Assembly (NCBI GenBank): GCA_019914945.1
Contig: CM034104.1
Coordinates: 6,450,501-6,514,500, forward strand
Direction of reading: 5' to 3'
DNA from: Typha latifolia
Lineage: Eukaryota; Streptophyta; Magnoliopsida; Poales; Typhaceae
Length of the DNA stretch: 64,000 nucleotides
Part shown: positions 22,501-34,500 of the stretch, in pieces
Numbering within the stretch: the first letter of the stretch is position 1
Layout of the letters: the number at the start of each line of letters is the position of its first letter
Position numbers and translations under genes: made by a program
Notes under the pieces: model-generated
The model's input: the letters and a program-made list of their open reading frames with translations, nothing else
Told to the model about the DNA's origin: nothing
Database searches by the model: none

Positions 22501-25500
22501 TTTCTGTAGGAATAGAAGTAGATAACTGGTTTTATGATTGAAGGGAAACATACTGATTTTATTATTATTGCTTGATCAATAGTCTTCAACAACTAATTTT
22601 CTATTTCATCTGAAATTTGATTTTCTTTTAGTTGAGAACACAGATGCAGTCTTTTGGTTCTAAGAAATACAACCACATACTTATAATTATAATGTCAAAA
22701 TAGTATTATGAAATACAACCAATCAAATATTTGTTTACCAAATGCATTATTATAAAATATAACAAACCAAACATTTATTTAACAAATACAGCATTATTAA
22801 ATATAATCAACCAAACAATTCATATGTTTCTCTAAATACAACATCTAGAGAAACATGTATTTCTTAATGCATATTTATTTCTAAATACAAGAAAGTAAAC
22901 AACCCCTAAGTGGATTATTTTTATCCCTATCATCCATAATATTAGAAGCCACTGGATTTTCACCTTCTATTCTTGCTTAAACTTTTATTTTATCCTAATA
23001 AAATGTAAAATAATATATATGTTATCCGTACAAGTTTTGGACTAAAAAGAAAAGCATGACAAGCAATTCAAAAGAAAATAAAAACACCATGATATTTTAG
23101 ATGTCTAATCATGGCCTGCTTTGGAAAGAGAAACAAAAATAATATATATGTTATCCATACAACTTTTGGACTAAAAAGAAAAGCATGACAAGCAATTCAA
23201 AAGAAAATAAAAACACCATGACATTTTAGATGTCTAATCATGGCCTGCATTGGAAAGAAAAACAAAAAACATGAGTTACTCTTGCATGCAAAGAACATTG
23301 CAGACTTTGTGAGACTAAAAAAAAGCTAACTTGTACTAGCTTTGAAAAGAGTGATAAGAGACATTATAAAAAGTGATAAAGAGAGGACATTCATTTAATA
23401 TCTTTTGTGCTTTCATGTAGAAGGGAGATGAGGGTAGCAGAGCAGACCACGAGGATTGGTATATTTAATTAGGGTTTTAAATTATAAATAATATCTAATA
23501 CAATGTTGATTAAATATTATATTAAATATCTCGGGCTGGGCTGAGTCGAGCCAATGGAGTTTTACCTAAGCCCAGGCTTGACCTAAATATAGATCAGGCT
23601 TTATAACTGAAGCCTGGCCCACCAAAAGTGGGCCAGTCTTATGTGTTGAGCTACCTAGGCTCAAGTCTATTATCTACTTACTCGCACATAATGGTAGAAG
23701 ATGAGCTACATAGAACTTTTCAAATTCAAAACATATAATTTTGGTAGAAGATGCAAAAAGAATTGTTGCTTTATTACTTGCAAAAAATTTTCACTGCACA
23801 CATGTGGAGTTGATCCACAGTTCGCTGAGAAGAAAGAGACCTGGCAAACCACTATGCTTGCATACACTTGTTGAATCTTCAAGTAAATATGCATAATGCA
23901 TTGTTACATCACCTACAAATGAGTTAAATTGAGTCGAGGTCAAGCGAGCCAAGATGAGCTAAAGATCTTCTTGTTTATCAATCGAGCTAGAAATTTAAGA
24001 ATTCGGCTCATTTTGTAAGTGTCAGCTGAAAATGAGTCGAGATTGGGTGGCTTGTTAGCTGAGAAGCTTTTTGGCTCCCTTATAATGTTCTTTAGTCCCT
24101 GAAATAATGTTGTCTCTGGCATGGACTGCTGTTGGCACATGCCGTTTCAGCACAGTATCGACACATGGCACGAGGTGTACTGCTGATCTTGTTCAATTAA
24201 AAAGGCCATTCTTGTTTATTGAACTTTACATATTCAGATGTAGTATTATTTTTTGTATGTTTTATTGATAGGAAAAATTGCCCTTTATGATAGGTTGATT
24301 TGGGTGTGAAGACAAAGACCCAATTGATGGCTGAGAAATCTGTTTTCAAGACCCTTCTAGTTGCTACTATTGCAGCCAGTGCGGATCCTGAACTTGATGA
24401 TGCAAAGGATGAATTTGTTGTCAATGTCTGTCGTCATTTTGCAATGCTTTTCCATGTTGATAATTCATCTTCCAGTTCTTCGGTCACATTTGGGCAGCAT
24501 GTTGGATCTTCACTTTCATCTAGTAGTAATATGGGCGCTAGAGCAAGAACCAGTACTTCTAACCTGAAAGAACTGGATCCTCTAATATTCTTGGATGCAT
24601 TAGTGGATGTGCTTTCCAGTGAAAATCGTAATCACGCCAAGGCTGCACTTGATGCTTTGAACATATTTGCGGAAGCACTTCTGTTTCTTGCAAGAGCAAA
24701 GCACACTGGTGTACTAAGAGGGGGTCCTGGTACTCCTATGATGGTGTCCAGTCCATCAATAAATCCTGTCTATTCACCTCCTCCAAGTGTCCGAGTTCCT
24801 GTATTTGAGCAGCTATTGCCTCGTCTTTTGCATTGTTGCTATGGTAGTACATGGCAGGTACAGATCGGAGGCGTAATGGGGCTTGGAGCTTTAGTTGGCA
24901 AGGTCTCTGTCGAGACCTTATGCATTTTCCAAGTGAGAATAGTGCGGGGTCTGATATATGTTCTTAAAAGGTTGCCGATGCATGCTAATAAAGAGCAAGA
25001 AGAGACAAGTCAGGTCCTTACGCAAGTCCTTCGTGTAGTAAATAATGTTGATGAAGCAAACAATGAAGCACGCCGGCAGAGTTTCCACGGAGTAATTGAT
25101 TTTCTTGCTACAGAACTCTTTAATCCAAATGCATCTATTATCGTAAGAAAGAATGTGCAATCGTGCTTGACACTTCTTGCCAGCAGAACTGGCAGTGAAG
25201 TATCTGAATTGCTCGATCCTATTTATCCACCTCTTCTTCAGCCTCTCATTTCACGACCGTTGCGTGCCAGGAATGTCGAGCAGCAGGTATGAATAATTCA
25301 TATTAAGAGTGTTTATTGACTCAAAACTGCTAGTATGTTTGTGCTGGTTGCTGAAGTTTTCTAATGCAGTTGTCTTTCCTTCTTTGACAGGTAGGAACAG
25401 TTAGCGCTTTGAACTATTGTCTTGCTTTGAGACCTCCTCTTCTCAAGTTGACTCCAGAACTTGTCAATTTCCTACAAGAAGCATTGCAAATTGCTGAGGC

Positions 25501-28500
25501 TGATGAAACAGTGTGGGTTACAAAGTTGATGAGCCCCAAAGTACTCATGACATTAAACAAACTTCGAACAGCATGCATTGAACTGCTTTGCACTGCAATG
25601 GCTTGGGCAGATCTTAAAACACCAAATCATACTGAACTACGAGCAAAGATCATATCAATGTTTTTTAAGTCTCTTACTTGTCGTACGCCGGAGATCGTTG
25701 CTGTTGCAAAGGAAGGGCTTCGTCAGGTTATTGTTTCATTAGATTAATTTTGAGGAATTATAAGATCATTTTTCTAGTCAATTATATTAAATTGAACATA
25801 AAATAGGGTATGTTAGCTTGTATGCTGAGTCTTATTCATATGCTATTATATGATGACTTATAATGGTGATAATCTCATTAAAACATTGTTTAATAGGTCA
25901 TCCAGCAGCAAAGGATGCCAAAGGATCTTTTGCAAAGCAGCCTTAGACCTATTTTGGTTAACTTAGCACATACAAAAAGTCTCACCATGCCCTTACTGCA
26001 AGGCTTGGCCCGTCTGCTTGAACTTCTCTCAAACTGGTTTAATGTCACATTGGGTGTCAAGTTGTTGGACCACTTAAAGAAATGGCTAGAACCTGAAAAG
26101 CTTGCTCAAAGTCAGAAGTCCTGGAAACCTGGGGACGAGCCCAAGGTTGCTGCAGGTATTAATTTGTTGGTTATGTTTGTCGCATTTATGAGACTGCTTT
26201 CTTTTTTTCTCAACTGATTTAATTATTTTCTGGTTTCGTTTTGATTCTTTTCTTCTTTTGTTTTGAACAGCTATGATTGAGCTCTTCCATCTACTCCCTC
26301 AGGCAGCTGGAAAGTTCTTGGATGAACTTGTAACCTTAATAATCGATCTGGAAGGGGCACTTCCCCAAGGGCAGTTTTATAGTGAAATTAATAGCCCATA
26401 TCGTCTTCCACTTACCAAGTTTCTCAATCGCTATGCAACAGATGCTGTTGATTATTTTCTTGCACGCTTAAGCCATCCTAAGTATTTCAGGAGGTAAGTA
26501 TTATGGAACTTCAAATATACACTATAATGGATGTTCTTTTGTTCAAAGTTTGGAATTTCCTACCCCTTCAAGAGTACAAAGGTACATGGGCATTAGGTAG
26601 TTGTGTTTTTCTGACATTTTATCGTTACCGTGAGTCAAGCATGTTTCTTTCTTACATTGTGTCCTTTACATTTGTTTTTATCATTGTAGCATGATGTTTG
26701 CTAGGCTTCTTGATTCCAATAGTCAATTGTATAGGCTATTATTGAGTGTTTTGAGAAGCGGAAAAGGCAGCCACCATGGTAGGTGCGCCATAGTAAAGGT
26801 GGCCCCTTGATATGCAGTTGGGCTGCCTTGGCACGCTTGGCGGCCTGACTTTGCGGGGAGTTTTTGTCTTTTGTACCTGCAAAGAGTGGGTTCTTCAGAC
26901 GCACAAGGATGATCATCAGATGTTAGGATTTATTATATCTTGTTTGATCATTCCAATGGCTTTGTGAGGAAATATAAGTTATCTAATCTTTTTGTCTCTC
27001 TATGTTTCTCTTTGAATAATTGTCATGTTAGATTTATCCTAAGCACATAATAGTATGTTCCTTGTCTGATACAAGGCATTTAACCATTCCTCTGTTTCTT
27101 TAGGTTGTATGAATTTAGTATTTGAGGTAGCAATTAGAGTAAGAAAGTGAGAAATCGTTGTTATGGGTGTGACTTGTGATCATATTATTTTATATTTTGT
27201 TGTAGTTCACTTTAAAAAAAATTCTTATACTATTTTAGTATATAATATATATCATATATAATTGCTCTTAATTTTTTATATATTAAAAATGTTAGATCGC
27301 CAAGGTGCTCACATATCCAGGCTCTATGCAGTAGGGTGACCGCCCGCATACCGCGGGAACCTTTCAAAACATATCTATTATCACATTGCTTTTCCATTTT
27401 CTTGTTTCTAGCTTTGTGGTACAAGAAGATAGTTGAGCAATAAGAGTTGCGTACAACCCCTATGTACCCAATGTTGAATATAAAACTTTTGACACCGATA
27501 GGGTGCTAGATTGCACTGAATCAATATGCATCAATATGTTTTATGAGTCTATCCATAGATGCTCCCATTAATTAGCTTAAGTTACTTCAAATCAGTCCTA
27601 TTCATATGGATTCACATATAAAGGAGTTTGAAAAAATTAATTCAGGGATGAATGTGATTTAGGATATGATTTTCATAAGTCAATCTATACAAATTACAAC
27701 TGAAGACAAATAATAAATCAGACAATCAAGAGCACAGCAAATAACACAAGATTTTTATGTGGAAAATTCCTTTTAAAGTAAGAGTAAAACCACAGATCCT
27801 CTCCATAGATCAAAACTACTGCATTATAATCGTAGGTACACGATATACTTGTAGCCGTCCCACCATTCGACACTCTTGACTAATGGTTAAAGCTCTTTTT
27901 GCTCACTAGACCCGCAATAAGATATTCCCTGTGCAATAGTTTGTCAACTCCTTTGGAACTGACATAATTGATAGTCCCACATCTCAATAATCCCTCGAAA
28001 CGTTGATGTAGATAGATAGAAGAATCTCTAAGATCTTCATATTGCAACTCTAGTGATGAAGTATATCTTGGACAATAATAATCTCTTCCCTTTTCTCTTA
28101 ATGGCTCCCAGGATTTTTATGTGGAAGACATATCCAAAGCCTTATGCTTGCACAGCACAACGATCAAGGACTCTTTTTTTTTTTTAAATCTTCTCTAAAA
28201 GTGTGTGATGACCTCCGAGACCCTTAGACAACTCTTTATATCTCTCCCAAAAGGAAAGCAAGTGACCTAAACATAAATCATCTTAGACCTGAGATTCATC
28301 ATTGATTCGCAAATGCATTTGAATACATACGAACACCTGATCTTCTCGTGTGTTGTGAATTTAATTTGGAGCGTACTGGTGAAGGTCGTTTGAACGTACT
28401 TCGGGTGACTTCGAACATTCAAAGTTCATTCAAACCAATTGGAATGAAAAGCAGTTTCCTTCTTCAATCTTCAGTGTAATCGGATTTGTTTATCTTCCAT

Positions 28501-31500
28501 TCTCTATAGGGCATTGAGCCACAACTCATACAATAAAACTGGTGAAATTACATTATGACTAATAGAGTTATAGTTTTGGTCACAAATTTATCAATTAGAA
28601 AACCTAATAGAGTTATAGTTTCCATGGATTGTCATGTTGGAGGAAGGTTGCCATTAGAACCTCAACTACCATGTTATTAGGAAGTAGGAAGAAGATGATC
28701 TGCCTAATCGGATTGTTAAGTCATCTAATGATCCTCTCAAAGTGGGCCATGAGAAATAAAGGTATGATCTGCTTGCTTCAAATTGGATTGTGACTGAACT
28801 CTCATGATCTGCTTTAGCCCTTTTCTTATAAGGGTTTGAAGCAGCCGTGCTTGAGAGATGATATGATGACTACAAATTGAGGGATGAGCATGAGGAACTG
28901 CTGGATCAAGTACATGGCGGTGGTGGATGCGGAGGAGGGACAATACTGGAGGGAGGAAAATCTCAAGTTTGCTGCTGTCCTTGTGACATGGTCCGTGCTG
29001 TGTGGGCAGAAAGATTGGCCATAATGGGTCATGCTTAATCTTTCTCAATGTCATAATGGCAGGATTTCCTGTGTCCTGAATCTCCTAGCAACTTAATGAT
29101 GTTGTCCCATGATTGAAGCATCGATCTCATCTCCTTTCTTGGAAGATGTTAATCAACTACTGTGATTTAAGAAGAGGCAATAAGCTTGAGTTTCATGTGG
29201 CATGTACACGGCACTTTTGGATGCTATTTTTAGTTGAGACGAGGACTTTTGACAGGACCTATAAATACGATAAATATACAGATTTATTAGTCACAAACAT
29301 TCCATGATGCAGGCTTTACTATTGTGCTTATGATTAATATGAATGTAATCCCTTACCTGATATTGTCTTATTTATTTGCTTGGCATATGTTCACTGAAAA
29401 TGGATTCCCATATATATTGGTGAAATATACATTTACACATAATTGATGATAGACATGCAAATTTTGCTCTGCAAAGAACGTGTATATCCAATTAAGGTCA
29501 ATTAAAGGACATCAAGAGCTTATTATATACCACCTTGTGGAAACAATTTTTCAGGTTTATGTATATAATCTGCTCAGAGGCTGGTCAGCAGTTGAGAGAC
29601 GAACTTGCTAAGTCACCGCAGAAAATACTGGCAAATGCTTTTCCACAATTTATGTCACAAGCTGATGGATCTGTTTCACAGCCTTCTTGTTCAATGAGTG
29701 ATGAAGGCCTTGTTGGTCCCATATCTGACAATTTTACTAGTCCACCTTCAGCAAATACAGTTACATGTTCTGATGGTTACTTTCATGGACTAGAACTTGT
29801 CTCCACCCTTGTAAAATTGGTGCCCGAATGGCTGCAGAGCAACCGTACAGTTTTTGATTCATTATTACTTGCTTGGAAATCACCTGGAAGGATCGGTCGT
29901 CTACAAAGTGAACAAGAACTTACCTTACTTCAGGTATGTTTTCTAGTACCTAAACTGTTCATGTAATAGGGTTCATTTTCACAGTTTCACTGAAATGCTT
30001 AAATTTTATGTTTGATCTTTTTAATTTTTATGCAATTCTGCTATGTTTTAAAATGCCTTAGGTTCCTGTTGGAGTTGGGATAACTTTTGTGCTGCAGGAC
30101 ATAATTCTTATTAGGTTTTAGAATCTTAGTTCGATTAGGAGTTTCTAGTCCAACAGGATCGGAGTTTTTTTTTGGGGAAGGAGAGTGAGAATAGAGATAA
30201 GGAGGAGATGGGAGAGAGAGTTAGTGGAAGAGTTAGTTGGAGAGAGAGTTAGTGCGATAGAGAGTTAAAAAAAATTATGAGAGGGAAGAGAGTGCTTGAG
30301 TGCTAGAAAATAATATTTTATTTTTATTTTTTAGACTTCATGTATGAATAATTTATATTTATATCTTATTATTATTTTTTCTAAATTTTTATTGTTTTGT
30401 ATTTTAAAATACAGTCCAATACGGACGGGCGATATAACCTATGTGGTAGATACGTTTTTTTTTTCTAGACGGTTGATTCCGATCCCGATACTTGGAACCT
30501 TGCTAAGGACTATCCACAATCTGTCTTTTTTGAATGTTCGCACAATCTGTCTTTGAATGTTTGACCATTTGAAGAAATTTATGTCATTTGAAATCTAGCC
30601 TCTGGAGCATTTACGAATTAAGAATGTGCAAGAGTCTATAGCTCGTCTCTGGCTTGCTTCTTAGTTCTCACTAAGGGTGCTACAGTTTGTCGACTCGACT
30701 CTCATGTGAAGATGTGTTGGGGTTTAGGATAATGTGTCACGACCCAAAATAGAAATTATGACCGGCCATGCATCTCAATATGCTTAAGATGCACGAAGCC
30801 TTATTAATACTCTCTACGTGTACGATGACAAGATAAATAAATAAAATGAGAATGTGCTTTATTAAATTTTATAACTAATTGCAATGAAGATAAAAAAAAC
30901 AATGTTAATGTTTTTGAGTCTCTAAATTAAATAAATAAAACTTCTAATCTAAAGCACAAAATTTAAAAGAGCAGAAAGGTAAATAGGTGAATCCTAAGTG
31001 GAGGTGGAGTCCGGGTACATCTCACTCAGTCGCCCTGCTGACTATTACCTGAAATAAATAACAATACAAAAACAATATAACTCGTGAGCCAACAATTATA
31101 TAGCTCAGTGAGTGGAATCCACTCGAAAACCAAATAAATTTTAATTCATATTAATGCTGAATAAATTAAACTAAAAGCAATAATATCCATCACAATATGC
31201 AATAGGCATGCTCTCTAAATAATAGCGATGATAACAATAGAGAGATGTCACAACTTGTAACCTTGCACGTTTTCAACATATTAACATCTTTTGATATTTA
31301 TATTGTCATATGTCTCAATGGGTCTAAACCCTGTGGATCCACATCAACTAGAAGTCACCTCGAGATGACGCTCGGGACTTTTCTTCATAGCTGATCCAGT
31401 TAGGATCATCAGAGGGTATCACCCTGTGATTAACACACTCTGTCTTTTTCTCTAACCGTTGAGAGAAGTTAGAGTCACCTAGAAAATTTTTTCATTCATC

Positions 31501-34500
31501 CTAGGACTGTTCTCTAATCCCGCCAGAGTCACCTAAGAAAGTCACCGCAGTGATCTAATTTAGGACTTTCCCCTGGACTTCCAGATAGACTTGAGTCACC
31601 ACGGAAAATCGCAAACGATTTATACCGGGACTGTTCTCTAAGTCGTATTAATACTAGTCTCATTTTTCTTTTCACAAATTTCAATATTTGCACGAAGTAT
31701 GGTGATGCACTGAATATAATAATTAAATGCACACAGGAAAATAAAACAATTAAATTTTCGCACGTACGGATGAAATAAATAGATTTACACAGAAATTGCA
31801 ATAATTTAATTTTTACATATAAGGGTGAAATAAATAATTTGTACATAGAAAATTTACATGGTTTGACAAAAATACGAAATACAATAAAATAAACATGTGA
31901 GTGAACCCACTCACCTGAGTCTAGGCAAGACAACCGAAATCTCAAATCTCTAGCTCACGTACTAAAAATCACCACCTTAAATAATAAATAATAATAACAT
32001 TTTTAATTAAAATAATTATTAAAAATCTTTCTACAATTTAACCAAAGAATAATTAATTTGGGCTAAAATAAGCCCAAATCAGTTGGGCTGGGCTGCAGTT
32101 GGCCCGCAGCCCACCCAACTATTATTTAAATGGATTGGGCCAAGGCCCAATCCAATTAGCTAATGGAACCGGGTCGGGTTCCTTGGATTCGGATCCAACC
32201 CGACTCGAATCCAAATACTAAAAGGGAGAAGATCAGACCCCGAGTCTGTCTTCTCCAAGCCGAAGAGAGAGAGAGAAAAAGAGAGGAAGAGAGAGAGAGA
32301 GAAAAAGAGAGGGAGAGAGAGAGAGAGAAAGAAAAAGAGAGTCCATCGGCGACCGCTGCCGTCGGCGGTCGCTAGCCAACTCTAGCTCTCCCCCCTCCCC
32401 CATACGGTGCCGCCATCATCGCGAGGTGGGGGAAAACCCGCAAACGACGGTTGATCCCATGACCGACGGCGACCGGAGCCACGAGGGCTCCAACGGTGAA
32501 TGCCCACGGCCCGAGGCCAACAGCAAGATACTTCAAGACGGAGCGGCTGCAGCTCGAAGCCGCCGGCCGGCCAGATTTGCCGGTGGAGCCGTAATCCCAA
32601 ATTAGGTAATTTCAATCTACCCTATTAAACTTTAATTAAATTTTATGGGTGGGAGGGGGCTTACCGACGAGTCGCGTGGTGGTCTCTGATGGCTCCGGCG
32701 GCGCTCCGGCGGACCGATCCCACAGCGACGACTCCGACGATGAGGAAGAAGCGGAAGAAGGGAGGAAGAAGAGAGAGAAGAGGGTTGAGATGGTTTTTCA
32801 GAGAGAGAAAAAGAAGAGATTATGGTTCTAATTTATAGATTAGGAAAGGATCAAATCTAATCCGATTCGAATTAGATGAAATCCACCCGTATCTGCGCTT
32901 CGTCGCTGACCAGAGAGGGAGAGGGGAGGGGGTGCACGTGCTCTGCACGTGCACCCTCCTCTCTCTCAACCCATATATATATATATTTTTTTTTTTTTAA
33001 TTTCTGGTTCTAACATAATGAGTTCATATCATGAATTTGTCAATATCTTGGGTTGTATACATGTTTAAATTTCAGCGTAACTTGTCCAATCAGATGTTTG
33101 CATCATATCTTGTTCATAGTTAGCAGTTTTAGGTTTGACCTCACTGCCTGATAAAGTTCAAATATAACTAATTGGTGTTCCTAAGTTTGTTACTATTGGA
33201 CTAAACCTCAGCTAGAACATGACACTACCTGTCCATTATATCAGTGATATGAGTTAGTTCTGTAAACCATGTAATAAGCTGGTCATCTTTGTGTTCAGAA
33301 ACTGGCATGATGGTTAAACATGTTTGGTTTGTGTTGGTGTGTCTGAAGACTGAACTAATACTAACTATTCCATTGAACACAAATACATGTACTATGATAA
33401 ATGAATTCTCATCTTTTGGTGGATTTAAAAAATGGTAAATTAAATTTTGAGGATTATGTTGAAAGGTGTACTATCATTCTTATATTTGTTAAGATTTGTA
33501 TGTTGCACATTCTTTTTCTCTAGGGCCTCATCTGATTCTAATATTCTGTCTTCCAATTGTATTCCTTTCAAATGTATAGGTGATGGAGAGTAAGTGGCTT
33601 ATCAAATGCTTCCTAAATTATCTTAGGCATGATCGAACTGAGGTTGCTTCCCTTTTTGATATGCTCTCAATATTCTTGTATCACAGTCGCATCGATTACA
33701 GTTTTCTGAAGGAATATTATGTCATCGAGGTAACTATCTGACGTTTCAATGCATAGTTATCTATATTCTTTTCTCTATTAGTGGTCTTGCTAATGATGCT
33801 TATTTTCATCCTCTTGAATTAGGTTGCCGAAGGATATCCTCCCAACTTGAAGAAAGCAATTCTCGTACACTTCTTGAATATCTTCCAATCAAAACAATAT
33901 GGACAGGATCATTTGGTTGTTGCCATGCAAATACTTATCCTTCCTATGTTAGCACACTCTTTTCAAAATGGTCAAAGTTGGGAAGTTGTTGATCCTTCTA
34001 CAATAAAAACAATTGTTGATAAGCTTCTTGACCCCCCTGAAGAGGTGATATTATTGGATTAAATTGGTTTCTACTGTCTTTCACGCTTCATAACTTCTTA
34101 GTACTCTTTAAGAATCTTGAGTATCATTGTTCTATTTTATAGGTTAGTGCTGAATATGATGAGCCTTTGAGAATAGAACTTCTGCAGCTTGCCACATTAC
34201 TCCTGAAGTATCTACCAAATGATCTTGTTCACCACCGGAAGGAACTCATAAAATTTGGTTGGAATCACCTTAAGCGCGAAGATAATTCTAGTAAACAATG
34301 GGCTTTTGTCAATGTTTGCCACTTCTTAGAGGCATATCAAGCTCCTGAGAAGATCATCCTTCAGGTAGCATGGGCAACAAAATTATATGAATATTTCATT
34401 CTTGCATATGATATTGGTTATTCATATATTTATATATTAGATGAAATTAAACATATGAGTGAGTTTTTAACAAAATAATATGTTGCCATCAGCAGATAGA

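Larger units (their letters stand above)
20876..24293. other. TRA1 intron 13 (3.4 kb)
   Basis: Contains the Harbinger-like element (21556-22906), the 129-bp duplication (23011-23268), and a TGGCACATGCCG-type repeat near 24115-24185. The remainder is AT-rich with no recognised content. Confidence 0.6.

Noticed and set aside
32163..32831. Open frames with Glu/Arg/Lys or Gly-rich products in intron 18
   Set aside because: They lie inside the solo LTR and derive from GA repeats and GC-rich leader sequence; no domain.
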